Origin: Heliocidaris erythrogramma
Taxonomy: Eukaryota > Echinodermata > Echinoidea > Camarodonta > Echinometridae
DNA: 64,000 bases
Assembly (NCBI GenBank): GCA_025617745.1
Contig: CM046866.1
Coordinates: 15,197,725-15,261,724, forward strand
Direction of reading: 5' to 3'
Each line of letters begins with the position of its first letter. Positions within the stretch are counted from its first letter, which is position 1. Of this stretch, positions 21,033 to 33,079 are shown piece after piece. The notes under the pieces are model-generated. The model was not told the origin of the DNA. It saw only the letters and a list, made by a program, of their open reading frames with translations, and ran no database searches. The position numbers and the translations under genes are program-made.

Positions 21033-24000
21033 ATGGACTCAAACGAAAGTGACTTCAAGCGTCGAACGTCTCTGTCGTCCAGTCTTCGTCGACTTCAAAA
21101 GCGACAGAACACGACATCGACCGGTGACTTGGAGCTTATTCAACACGATTACGTGCAAAAGGAGACCGACATCGAATGTCAAACGAATACCGATGGAAAA
21201 TCAAAGAATGTTCATATATATATTCGTTCTTCAGAATCAAAAACATCTAAACCAATGGTACAAGCTCTCGTAGTCGAAAGAAACCTCGGAGCCTTGCACT
21301 GTACAGCAGTCCTCCTCGGAGTCCTGGTCAGTTTCGGTTCATTATTTTCAGTGCGTGAGATATTTGTGAATTGTGGCGGTCTATTACCCGCGCTTTTAGT
21401 TTGGCTGTCTGCTGGAACGATGATGTTTGTTGGAGCGCAGTGCTACGCGGAATTGGCGACGTGCATCCCTAAATCGGGCGGGGACTTCGTGTACCTCTAC
21501 CACGCCCTGCCCACGCCCATGCCCGCTTTCATGCAGGTGTGGATGGGATTGGTGATGGGGTCTGGGGCGAGTATTTCAGCCCTGGCGAGGATGGGCGGGG
21601 TCCAGTTCCTCAAGTTGGTGTGCATACGATGTGATGATATCGACGGAACATCCTCGCTCGTCATCCTTGTCGCCGCCCTCATCATTTGTAAGTTTAAATA
21701 ATATTTTCGATAAAAAGGCCTTACCTCTGAAATGGGTAATCCGGTGCATAGCTAAGACAATGCAATTATTTCTGTAAAAAAATATTATAAATTGCATGTG
21801 TACGTTTGAAACATTTGAAACAAAACAACGAACTTTAATGTATTTCGATTAACGTTTTGCAAGTTTATGAAATCCTGTTTCCCTAAATATGTTCTCTGAC
21901 TCAGGGCACCTTAATAATATGCAATGAAATTTCGTAGATAAGTAGGCCTATAATCAAATTGAAAAAAAAAGCTGGAGCATTTAATGTCATACAATAACTA
22001 GTAATATTCTGTTGTGTCTTGCAGGTGTGTTTATCATGATGCATTGTCGCAGCTCTCTCTTAGCAGCCTGGCTTCAGGTAACCCTGACAAGCATCAAACT
22101 CGTCTCATTTTCTTTCATCATCGTTCTTGGATTCATTCACTTAGCTACCGGTACGTTCATCCATGACCAAAAAAATATTAAATCAGTATTTTTCTTTTTT
22201 AACCACTGTATAACTTATTAGTTGAAAGTTTTAAGAAATCAGGTTATAACGACCATACGAAATTGAGACAATTATCCCTATTTTATTCTTATTTAATTTA
22301 CATCAATGTGATACTTTGGGGTCTATCTTTTATGGTTAGCACCATTTGCACAGAGAGAGAGAGAGAGACAGACAGACAGAAATTAAACACACCAGGTGGT
22401 GTGCCTTGTGATTTATTTCCTATTCGATCATTTGACACAGAATGCGTGACGTTATATTCATACATGTATGTAGTATATGCGAAGTGAAATAGTATACAAC
22501 TGCACTTGATTATAGAATTGCGTAAAAGAGCCTTTTAATAATTATGTTTGCCCTGTCTGTATGACCGAAGGAACATCGCCCGGAAACGAGTCATTTAAGA
22601 TGTGGGGAGTGGAGGGGCAGGCCCGAGAATTTTGAAACTACCAATGTTCCAATATTCGAGCAGCACGAAGGTCTCTTTGTAATTTTTTTTCAACTGACGC
22701 CCTTATACAGAAAAAACATACATGTATATCTTGTTGGCAACGCCCAGGCAATTGTTGTTGTTGTGTTGTTGTTAATCGTGTTTTTATATGTGCACCATCA
22801 TTGTTTTTGTTTGATGTTATGTTCCTTGAAATTAAATAAATAAATAAATAAGTAAATTAATTAATATAATTTAATGAAGAAATAATCACAATCCCAACAG
22901 TGTATATCAACATGACAAAGTGTAAAAATATTAGCTCTGTATAAAGGCGTCACATACGTGTATAATATACACGTACGTTCATCAGTCTTTACATAGTGAG
23001 GTTTTTTTTATAAGAGTGAGAACATTTTGTGTACTTTAATTCAATCATAATGAAGGCATAAGTGATAAGACTTCGTTAAGTATATCGGAACTTTGCATGA
23101 ACTCCTTGCTTATTAAAAAAAAACCATTGATCTCATGATTAACTCCTTCTCTTTCTAAACAGGGCGTACATCGAATTTGAGTGAGAACTTGTGGTATCCC
23201 CTGCCGACCAATGAGGCGAGTCCAATGATAGCATTCGCTGTTACATCCATGTCCTTCTCAGGATGGCAAGTCTCGTCTTTCAATAGTTTATGGGTTTATG
23301 TCCATTCTCCATCTTATTCATTTTTCCTCCTCCTCCCCTTTTCCTCTTCTCCTAGTTCCTCCTTTTATTCTCCTTGTTTTTCTCCTCCTCTTCCTTCTTC
23401 TTTTCCTTCTTCTTCCCCTTTTATATTCGCCTGGTTATTCCTCCTCCCTTTTGTGGTATAATCGGTGTTCCTCCAACGATGCTTTTAATGGTTGCCTTCA
23501 CGAACATAAAATGAAATGTTTAGATACAATGACATTCAAATAATTAGTATTCACTTGAATGTGATACATTATACAGAATCCAAAGTGAGCGCCATCCTAT
23601 AACTCAGCCAAGAACGAACGGAATAGCATTAAAAATAGCGCCTATATAATATTCACAACGAGTCACTGGCCCGTCATCGATTTTGCATAACAAGCAGATT
23701 ATGATCATGAAATGGTACTTTATCAGCATTTTGGTCGATATTTCATCCCAACCTTTAATCTATCTAATTTAATATTCATATCCAGGCAGAGTCTCACCTT
23801 CGTGACCGAAGAGGTCAAGAAACCAGGGAAGTAAGTGATTCTGCTTTATTGGTTTATTTATGGTATACAAAGCCCACCAAAATGGGTGATAAAGATTACT
23901 GTCTTAAGGGCCCCGTTTCATAAAACGTATCAATAACAACTGCCTAATTTCTATGACAAATTCGCTCTCAGCCATTCAGATTCAAGGATTTCAGTAGCTT

Positions 24001-27000
24001 ATAATATATATTGTATCTTGTTACTGATGAAAAGTTTTATGAAACGGGGCATTAGTTTAAACAAGAAGCTTCATGGTTTAAATATCTTCTTGAAGTACAG
24101 TAGTAATAGAAACCCTCTTTCAGTGTGGTTGCAATAAAGTGACCAATAAAAATGGACACGTCAGATCCAGGAGCGTCCTTAGAACCGTTTGAACGGGAGG
24201 GGCGTTGTCAAACATATTAAGTTGCTCCACAAGGTTGTATTTAATTTTCGAAACACGCAAATATCCCAAATTTCACATTCACATTTGCCGTGAACCAACA
24301 AATATTCCTACAGTAATAATGAATGTCAAAGACGTTTGATGGCTCCGTGGTAAAGCAGCGGTCTTCTATAACTGGAAGGTCCCGGGTTCGAAACCAGGGT
24401 GGTATTCTGAGATTTATTTTATCTTGATTTTAGTGAAAAGATTTTAATTGTCATAACAACTTTTAAATTGCAAAATTTCATTGGTGTTTGCGCAGATGAA
24501 TTCCGCGTACGCAGCCACTTTTGCGCAGTCATTAACCAATGATGCGCCATAAGCGTACATTTTGTTATGACAATTAAAATTATTTCACTAAAATCAAGAT
24601 AAAATAAATCTCAGAATACCACCCCAGGCCGACGCGCTGGGTACCCTGTGATATGACCGTAGATCCCCTTGGTTGCTTACCTACAAGCACTTGCTTTCTT
24701 AATAGTAAAGCAAAATCAATTATCAATCATGTGACAACATTAATTTGTTGACGCCCCTGATCAGGATGATATCTCATGGTATACATCACGGTATATCACC
24801 AGCTCCGAACTTCTGTCTTCCTTTCTGATTGGGTTTCCACTCCTGCAAATGAAATTGATTTGAAGTAGGTAAATGTATAGTAAGTTAGGGGCGGATCCAG
24901 GAATTGGTTAAAGGCCAAGTCCACCTCAATATCACGTTGATTTGAATATATATTATAAACAGAGTAAAATTAAACAAGCATAACAGAAAGGTATGGCATT
25001 TTGAAGTTTTGCATTATTTCATGAAACAGTGATATGCATAGCATGGGCGGTATGCAAATGAGTGAACCGATGATGTCACACACTCAATTTTCCTTATGTA
25101 TTTTATTATATGAAATTTCAAATATTTCAAATTTTATAGATGTGATAATAAAGAATCCCTTCCTTGTATGAAAATAAGTTACAATAATGATGATTTTACA
25201 TGTTCCATATGGAGTCAAACCATGTTTTACATTATTGAAACAAAAAAAAATGAAATATATGATATTTCATATAATAAAATACATAAGGAAAAGTGAGTGC
25301 ATGACATCATCGGTTCACTCATTTGCATACCGCCCATGCTATGCATATCACTGTTTCATGAAATAATGCAAAACTTCAAAATGCCATAACTTTCTTATTT
25401 TACATCCGATTTCAGTGAAATTTTTACTGTTATGCTTGTTTAATTTTACTCTGTTTATTCAAATCAACTTGATATTAGGGTGGACTTGGTCTTTAAAGGG
25501 GAGGGGGCACATGCAATTTCAAAAAATGAAGTCGGAAATTTGAAAGGGGCGCAAGAAGACAACTAGCCTAGGATTGGCACGTGCAATGTACTTAACATAT
25601 ATTTTGGCTTTTAAAAAGCTATCGGTAAGCTATAGTTGCTAGAAAGACTTGGAGGAATAGCGGGGGTAAATGTTTCTTACTCCAGTCTCAGTCCAACACA
25701 TTTTAAAGGGAAGCTTGAGTTCTGGGTAAGGTAAAAAATATTTTTTGAGCTTTCTCATTCTTATTATGTTAGTTTGGAAGATTATCACAGTGGATATGTC
25801 CTGTCAAAAGGATTCCTCTTCAAATGCCCTCACATTCAAACTATGACAAGAAACAGCTGAAATGTTTGGGCCGAAAATTTGTGTACACGTATAGTCCCAT
25901 ATACAAATTCCTGTGTGCAGTGCATGTGACTTCTCAGCAGGTTTGAGTAAATTTCTTATCATTTTGGTGATTCTGAAACCTTACATCATGTATACACCAG
26001 TTCTTATGTGCGATATAATCAACATTTCCCAATTGCTTCGCAACAGCTTCTTTCACAATTCAATCTCATTACCAGAACTCAACTTCATCTTTAATTAACC
26101 CGTAGACTAAACTCAATTCCCAAATCCCCATACAGGGACCACACGGTTCCCGTATGCAATGCATTTAGAGCTGTAAAATTTCACTCCATCTGGAAGTAGG
26201 ATACAACTTCTGAGCTCGAGCTTGTAATCGTGTCGTAAACCTAGCAATGAGTAGCAGTGTGCTGTACCCCCCCCCCCCCCCCCCCCAGTTTGAAAGCATA
26301 GAAGGTAGAAACGTACGTTATAATTAAGTATGATAATTATGACGATATAGTAATACAAGCTACTTGATAGACCGTAAACACACTTAACAAAAAACCTGTT
26401 TAAATAGAACAATGTAAATCATAAAATGTACATCTACAAAGTTTATCGCGAACCATAATCTGTTTTCACTTTCTACCCCTAGAACCATTCCGTATGTGAC
26501 GTCATTCTCAGTACTGATTGCTATTGGTTTGTGCATGGTGCTCAACCTAGCATATGCTACACTTCTTACTCCACAAGAATTACTATCCAAGCAGCCCATC
26601 ATTATGGTAAGAAGTATTTATTTCCTATCTGAATTATAATCATTTCTATTGGAAACAAGTTTTGAGGAAGAGGGAGGGAGAGAGAGAGAGATAAAGTATT
26701 ATTACCCCAAACAATTAGAAGGGCGCCGCTCTGAACCCGCCCCAAACCCCCGCTATTTAGAGGTCCTATTCATTTTCGCATCCCGTATTACTCGCTTGTT
26801 CCATAAACTCACACTGATACGTTACCGAACGAATCATGGGCATTTAAATTAGAGGAGCATGCTGGATATATAAATGTATATTGTTATATGAGAAATGAAA
26901 TTCACGAGACAATTTTTTGCGTCGCCTTAAATCCATTGCTTCTCGTTACTGCCTTCCTCCTTTTTTGGAAATAATTTCAAATGACAGTCACACCCAACAG

Positions 27001-30000
27001 CGCACCATTTGACTATTAACACCATTCTGGAGGAATGTTTCGTTTACAGCCAGCGTTTATACTCATTGTTTTATTATCCTTTATTTGTCAGTTAATAGGA
27101 CATAAACTTCTAGGATCATGGTCTCGGCTCGTTCATCTACCTATTCTGGTATGTGCTTTATCAGACATCAACATCATCATCTTGATCATCTCCAGGTAAA
27201 AGAACACACAACTCCTTCCCATTTTTTATTGACAAAATATCTTCTTCTCTTTTTTAATGATAGCCTTACCAACTTTTCTAATGTGATGCATTGTATCGGA
27301 AAGGTAAAGATCGGGACATGCACGAGGAAATATCTTTATGTTTGCGAAAGGAAATTCTTTTCGATTTTTGAAGTACATTTTATATATTTTTTGTAGAATG
27401 GCAGCAATATTTTCTTTCTAAAAAGGGTTCTTTTTGTATGACTGCTCTTATAGAATACCGAAATGTTAAGCTGCAAAAAATGGGGTTAGAATATTTTTTT
27501 ACACAGTTCATTATTCTGTCATCACTCCTCGTAAATACTTGCCAAATATATTACGTCAAACTAAACTCGTGAAACAGAGCAAGACGTTTACTTGTATGAA
27601 AGTGTTTTTAACATTACGTCATGGCTACTGGTTTTTTTTTTATAGGATGTTTTTCTCCTCTGGTAGAGAGGGGCAGTCCCCTAGCTTGTGGTCAATGCTA
27701 AGTCTTCGCTATAACACGCCGTCCCCGGCTATTCTCATTATGGTAAGTAATACAGGTAAGCGAGAAGAAAGTCTAGACACATTTTTTTTTCATTCGGCCT
27801 TCGGCCGGGCTGCGTGAGAGAAGTTTCTCTGATTATTGGTGCCCGGGACATTGTAAGAGTTATGTTCCCCCACGTTTTAAGTTTGGCTACCCCGCTAAAG
27901 TAATGCAACGCAATTTCTCACTGCATTTATTTATTTACCCGGTAGGGGCCTATAAAAACCTGCCCGGGGATTTTCCACGGGTTCCGCTAGTATCGTTTTA
28001 ATAATAATAATGGTAATAATAATGTGTTACATTGATATAGCGCATTACGTGAATATTTCAATGCGCTTTATAATGATATTTATTATTACCCCTGTTTATG
28101 AGTTGTCAATACCGCACTTTTGTGGGAATAATATGGTTTGTTCAATATAATGACATGTTTTATAACAATGCCATATTTTTCAGCTTCCCATCGCCCTACT
28201 TCTCCTACTAGTGGACATCACTCCAATCTTGTCCACCCTTGGTCCATTCCAATGGCTGACTAGTGCCATGGTCGTAGCGACCCTGCCCATCTACAGGATA
28301 AGATATCCTGATCTGGATCGACCCTTCAAGGTAATCCTTATGCCTGTCGCACACGAAACGTCAATTCCCTGACGCAGGACGGCGTCAGTGACTTGAACGG
28401 TCTTTTGCGCGCGTCAAGAAAGAGTGATATCGTTCAAACAAGTGATTGCAAAATGAACCGTGCAAACAACACTTTCAATATCTGGCGTGTGGGTTAATTG
28501 CCTTCCTAGGCTCGATTAGCACAGGTACCGACGCAATTGAAATAACGCCTCGTGTGAGCCGCGGGCTTTATGCCTATCGCTCACGAAGCATCATTCGCCT
28601 GACATAGGACTACGTCAACGACTGAATGTGGTTTTCAACGCACCATGTGAAGGTGACATAATTATAATAATACATGTACCCTCAAAAGTATGATTGCACA
28701 CATCACATAGTTCATTTTGCATCCGCTCTTTGTACGATGTCACTCTCACATGACGCGTCAATGACTACACCAGTGGCAAACACATTCCTACGTCACCTCG
28801 TGTGCAAAGGGCATTACTTATACCTATAAACAATTCTTCATATTACATTATATCATGCATGCCTTTAAATTTAAAGATCCGTAATGGATGCCATGTAGTG
28901 GTGTTGGTATTTCCTTTTTTCTTAAATGTTCTTGAGCTCTGGACCGCTTATCTTACTGATGTGTTCACTGTACATTGAAAAAAGAAGAAAAGAATATAAT
29001 AAATGAATTCATACACATTTCTTCGAACAGTAGATGTCATACCCCCTCCCCCCCCCCCCCCCCCCCCCCCCCGCATGAAGAATTGTGCCGGAATGGCCAC
29101 TATCTGTGATTCTATAGAACTGTATTTATAATTGGACATGTTGTTAGTTTACAGACCAACTTCCCTTCCATGCACTTACGTAGACAGACTTGTTTAACTG
29201 GGGAGGGGGAGGGGTGACACACAAGATTACAGCCACCTACTATTACACCCATCCACACACACACACACACCTACACAACTACACATCCACAAATAGGGGT
29301 AGGGGTGGGGTTAAGGCCCGGATTCAGTTCAATATGAGTAGTTTACCTAATTTGGATATCAGTAAGTATTTTGCTTTAAAGTCGGCTTGCTAAAGTAAAG
29401 TGCTTAAATTTGATCTGAATAGGAGTTAAGCCAATTTACTTATATAGCCAATCCAAATGCTAAGTAAAATGCTAACTTAATGCGCGTTTTGATTTGAATA
29501 CCGCCCTTGACCCCTATGTGCCGTAGAAGACCCTACTTTGCGCACAGGGGGGTCATCGTCCCCTTGTGCCCCCTTGCTACGCCTGTGTTCTCATGTGTCA
29601 CCTGTGTTTTACCATTTTATGAATTTTGCATGAACATACTTCTGAACATAATCACATTAATTTTATATCGTAGGTTCCTCTTGCGTTTCCTTTCATCTAC
29701 ATCATCTACTGTATATTTCTGACTTCGCTAGCCATCTACAACAATCCTCACGTGCTCGGGCTGGTTCTAGCCATGATCGCCCCAGCCTTCCCGCTTCAGA
29801 TCATCCTCATCAGGTTCCAAAGACCCAGAAGATTTCTTCGATTAGTCGGTATGTAAATGGCTTTTGTTTTTTATCTATTTCTTTGTTGGGGGGTGGGGGG
29901 GGGGGGGGAAGAAGTAGAAGTAATACAACAACATCCAATTTCTTCTAGTCATTCTTATTCCACGTTTACAAAGTGTTCAAAAGGTGTGTAGAGAGTATTG

Positions 30001-30362
30001 TGAGTATAATTTAAAAGCATGCATGCATTTAAGAAGGTGTAAGATTCCGTCCAAGGAGCTTGTATTGCGTACGCCTGAAGAATTGCATAAGAGGGGGGAG
30101 GTAAGAAATCAAAGAGAGACTGAGATCAAAGAGGAAGGAAGATACAGGGGCGTCGCTAGACCATTTGGAATTGTGGGGATGTCGGACCTAATTGCCCACA
30201 AGGTGGCTGAAAGTTTTCAACAAGAATTAAAAAGAAACATGACCATGAATTAGTGAGTATCTTTTGACTGTTCTTCCTACAGGACATGTTACCCGTTTTC
30301 TGCAGAAGCTGCTTCTGGTTGCCAAACCCGATGATATTAAACAGCAAGACACGAAGTTTTAA
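21033..30362 (+). CDS. Divergent SLC7/LAT-like transporter, ten coding exons
   Basis: Exons read from splice sites: 21033-21687, 22025-22150, 23163-23265, 23786-23830, 26483-26606, 27092-27195, 27646-27742, 28184-28330, 29674-29848, 30283-30362. Phases agree at every join and give 551 residues. The membrane part begins near residue 84. TM6 carries FSGWQSLTFVTEEVKKPGK, a clear LAT signature. The loop after TM8 ends in LRYNTPSPA, and RYPDLDRPFK precedes the last helices. The C-terminus FLQKLLLVAKP resembles the intronless paralogues. Unlike them, TM1 has SFGSLFSV (100-107) where GTGIFVSP is expected, so the substrate-binding glycine motif is altered. Candidate heavy-chain cysteines are C197 and C200. 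Intron 3 uses a GC donor. Intron 4 is filled with MITEs. A transporter with altered specificity or a non-transporting homologue are both possible. Confidence 0.85.
23266..23785 (+). other. GC-AG intron (intron 3) of the SLC7-like gene
   Basis: The exon ends ...GGATG and the intron starts GCAAGT, ending TCCAG before GCAGAG. Only this join restores G-W-Q-S-L-T in the conserved TM6 motif in phase. GC-AG is a known minority splice class with otherwise consensus-matching donors, as here. Confidence 0.8.
23910..24050. mobile_element. Palindromic MITE, GTTTCAT family, copy 2
   Basis: GGGCCCCGTTTCATAAAAC at the left pairs with GTTTTATGAAACGGGGC at the right. The middle (CTCTCAGCCATTCAGATTCA, then AGGATTTCAGTAGCTTATAA) matches copy 1. 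It lies in intron 4 of the SLC7-like gene. Confidence 0.75.
24335..24393 (+). repeat. tRNA-like SINE head, split by a MITE
   Basis: TGGCTCCGTGGTAAAGCAG (A-box-like) is followed by GGTCCCGGGTTCGAAACC (B box). The continuation appears to resume after the foldback element at 24628 (GCCGACGCGCTGGGTACC). The acceptor arms do not form a proper tRNA. Confidence 0.35.
24398..24623. mobile_element. Foldback MITE with CCAG duplication
   Basis: A 226-bp palindrome: GGTGGTATTCTGAGATTTAT at the left and its complement at the right, with ATTTTAATTGTCATAACAA also paired. CCAG is present on both sides (24394-24397 and 24624-24627), consistent with a 4-bp target duplication. It is inserted into the tRNA-like repeat. 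Confidence 0.7.
24912..25492. mobile_element. TTAA-flanked foldback MITE (Kolobok-like)
   Basis: TTAA at 24908-24911 and 25493-25496. The left starts AGGCCAAGTCCACCTCAATA; the right, reverse-complemented, starts AGACCAAGTCCACCCTAATA. Long inner arms pair, for example TATGCATAGCATGGGCGGTA with TACCGCCCATGCTATGCATA. Length 581 bp, within intron 4 of the SLC7-like gene. Confidence 0.8.
25707..26090. mobile_element. TTAA-flanked MITE, GAGTTCTGG family, copy 1
   Basis: TTAA at 25703-25706 and 26091-26094. The left starts AGGGAAGCTTGAGTTCTGGG and the right, reverse-complemented, starts AGATGAAGTTGAGTTCTGGT. Related copies end at 44742 and span 50629-51001. It lies in intron 4 of the SLC7-like gene. 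Confidence 0.75.
28335..28815. repeat. Tandem pair of about 230-bp palindromic units
   Basis: Two direct copies start with TATGCCTGTCGCACACGAAA (about 28338) and TATGCCTATCGCTCACGAAG (about 28568). Each ends in the complementary theme: CCTCGTGTGAGCCGCGGGC and CCTCGTGTGCAAAGGGC. Inner segments such as CTGACGCAGGACGGCGTCAG are themselves palindromic. It is probably a MITE dimer in intron 8 of the SLC7-like gene. Confidence 0.55.
29041..29330. repeat. Poly(C) and (CA)n low-complexity sequence
   Basis: A poly(C) tract of more than 20 bases (29048-29072) and a CA run (about 29250-29270) in intron 8 of the SLC7-like gene. Confidence 0.8.
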
Positions 30363-31564
30363 TTGGAGAAAAGAACAGGTTCATGCTTTTCCAGGAAACG
30401 TCCAAAATGTCACCCAAGCCATGATATGCTACCTGAATGTTTTCTCCAGAGTTACTGTCTTCTGGTTGCCGAATCTGGTGGCATCGAGCACATACAGACG
30501 AAGTTTTAGAATGGGAGTGATCTGTGCTGTACCGTTACACCACTTCCTAAAAATATTAGATGTTAATGGTGCAGGGCCGGCAATCTAAAAATAATTTTCT
30601 AATCTCGCATTAATGGGACGGCTGCTTTTCTCAACTCAGAATGTACGCATGGCGAAGAAAAAAAATCTGTTCATATTGGCATCCTGATTTTTTTTTTTTT
30701 TTTTTTTTTTTTTGGGGGGGGGGGGCATCCCACTTGACAATTTTTTTTCACCAGACCAAATTTTCACGAGACAAAATGTTTGGTCTTCCAGGCCTTTTGA
30801 CAACTTTCTGTAATGTCCATGTGACCAAAGGCATTCGTGATCAATTTTTCATCCTGCTTAGCCTTTTGTCAACTACATGTACTTGGAAGGTTCATGAGAC
30901 TGAAGATTCACTAGAGCGAAACCTCAGAAGGCTGAAATGTGACACCCTTTTTTTTATTGGGGGAGGGGGGGGGGGGGGGGGTTCACGAATCAGACGTTGT
31001 TGGCTTCGTGGAATGTTGGTCTCTTGGGCCTTCGGTCCTTTGGACTGTCGGTCTCTTGGGCTGTTGGTCGAGTGGGCTATCGTTTACTGGGATGCCCCCT
31101 CGTGGAGCTGATATTTCATCCTGACCGAGTTTTCAAAAAGACGGCCAAAGTCAAAGTAATACGGGCTATTTATACTTGCATTTTCATCAGCAATAAAGAT
31201 TGTGAAATAATTTATATCAATTTTGTTCCATCCGTTTTATTATTGTAACGTGTCATTTTATTTTTTGCAGTCAACAGATATAAAATGTACCCTTATTCAT
31301 ACACAAAATCATACAAACAGTTAAGGCGATGTGGATAAGAGGTACTGGGTTACATGAGGGGTAGGTACGTATACTTTTATACTTTTGGTCAATTTATACC
31401 CAAATTAAGTAATTAATATTTTGTCCAATAATGATAATATGGCTCCGGTCGAATTATGAGCAATTTCATTTTCTGTTTCTAATGCTGCAATGCTTACTTG
31501 AGGAGTACATCTTCTTGCCTGCAAACTTCAGGCTAAAACTTCAAGCCAATATTATCCGCGTTAC
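30363..31564. other. Intergenic between converging SLC7 genes
   Basis: Probable 3' UTRs of two converging genes plus low complexity: poly(T)/poly(G) at about 30690-30726 and a poly(G) run at about 30959-30980. No supported coding frame. Confidence 0.45.
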
Positions 31565-33052
31565 TTATTTTTCCGGTGCAATGAACAGGACTTTCTGCAG
31601 CAAGAATGTGGTCTTTCTTTTCACACCCGTCATCCATTTGATTCGGGGATTTAGTCGGACCATGACAAGATAGACAGGAATTCCACTTAAAACGATGGCC
31701 GTGGAAATGAGCGAATCGGATGGTGCACTGAAGAAGCCAACGGCGATGAGAGACATACAAACTATGACGAATATGATGGGGATAATAATGTTGACTTTGA
31801 AAGGTCTTGGTCGGTTTGGTTCTTTGTATCTCATATACAACAGACCAATGGCTGATGTTCCAAAGAACAGAAAATTAACGATGCCAAAGAAGTTGATCAG
31901 GGTGAAGATATTGTCCACAAAGCAGAAGACCGCAATCAGCACGGATGACATTATGACACTGGGGAGAGGGGTTTTGTGGCGAATTCCAATCATTGCGAAT
32001 AGTTTTGGAAGGTGTCCATCCCTTGCGCCAGCAAATAATTTTCTAGAATTGGCCAAGATGCACCCGTTGAGTGATCCAAAGCAGGACAAAACCACAGAGA
32101 CAGGGATAATAACAGAGAATTTCCCTAGGACCCGTTCGGCGTAGCTGAAGGCTACGGCGTTGGAACTCAGAAGTTCTGATGGTGACAGAATTGTGAAGTA
32201 GGCGACATTAGCCAGGGTGTTAACAAGGCCCACTGTCAATATAGAGAGCACTACAGCGATTGGGAGGTTCTTCAAAGGGTTCTTTAGTTCTTCCGTCACA
32301 CCATTGAGAGAATGCCAACCGGAGAAAGAATACAGGCCTGAATACATAGCTGCTCCTAGCCCGCTGATGTCAGTAGAGGCAAAAGGGTCTTTGAAATGTT
32401 CAGTGTGTCCTTTTCCGATGTTGACGAAGCCGCTGGTTATTATAATAACTAATGCAAGTAGCTTACATATGGACAAGATGTTTTGAACAAGAGAAGATAA
32501 TCTTGCACTCCAACCGTTGACAAACATTGTGATTACTGTACATAAGACGGCCAAGAGCTTTACTGCCATCTTTGGAGGTGGACAGTCTGGATCAGGGTAG
32601 AAGGGTTCCAAACAGTAAATGGAAAACAGCAAAGGTAAGACAGCATTTCCAGCTGCTGATGCAATGACAGAGTGTGCCCATAAGATGAGGAAACCAGCAA
32701 AGTCGCCAAAAATTACTCGAATGTAAGTGTATGTCCCTCCCGATGCAGGGATCATGGTACCCAACTCAGCGAAACACAGGGCACCAAGTAGCGACACAAC
32801 ACCTGCAGCCACCCATACACATAAAGTAGCTCCAACGCTCTCTACACCAGCAAGGACACCTTTTGGAGAGATAAAGATCCCGGTTCCGACCATGATACCA
32901 ACGTTTATCATGACGCCATCAAAGAGACTAAGACTTCTTTTGAGTTTGACCGTGCTGTTGTTTTCCTGATCGGAATCCTCGCCGACATCGACCTCTTTGT
33001 CAGGAGTTCTAGCTCGTGTTTCTACGACATCTAATGTTCCATCAGGCTCCAT
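31565..33052 (-). CDS. SLC7/LAT-type amino-acid transporter, intronless copy 3
   Basis: A 495-residue paralogue in reverse orientation. The ATG at 33052 (MEPDGTLD) is preferred; upstream the frame reaches only a TTG at 33064. It has KLKRSLSLFDGVM, TM1 with GTGIFISPKG, FSGWHSLNGVTEELKNP in TM6, and the heavy-chain Cys at 157 in FYPDPDC. The C-terminus reads FLLQKVLFIAPEK. TM3 (LWAHSVIASAAGNAVLPLLF) differs most from the other copies, so substrate preference may differ. No intron or frameshift was seen. It converges with the ten-exon gene. Confidence 0.93.
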   Translation of the reverse strand: MEPDGTLDVVETRARTPDKEVDVGEDSDQENNSTVKLKRSLSLFDGVMINVGIMVGTGIFISPKGVLAGVESVGATLCVWVAAGVVSLLGALCFAELGTMIPASGGTYTYIRVIFGDFAGFLILWAHSVIASAAGNAVLPLLFSIYCLEPFYPDPDCPPPKMAVKLLAVLCTVITMFVNGWSARLSSLVQNILSICKLLALVIIITSGFVNIGKGHTEHFKDPFASTDISGLGAAMYSGLYSFSGWHSLNGVTEELKNPLKNLPIAVVLSILTVGLVNTLANVAYFTILSPSELLSSNAVAFSYAERVLGKFSVIIPVSVVLSCFGSLNGCILANSRKLFAGARDGHLPKLFAMIGIRHKTPLPSVIMSSVLIAVFCFVDNIFTLINFFGIVNFLFFGTSAIGLLYMRYKEPNRPRPFKVNIIIPIIFVIVCMSLIAVGFFSAPSDSLISTAIVLSGIPVYLVMVRLNPRIKWMTGVKRKTTFLLQKVLFIAPEK

Positions 33053-33079
33053 AATTATTTTCAAATCGTAATGTTAGGC

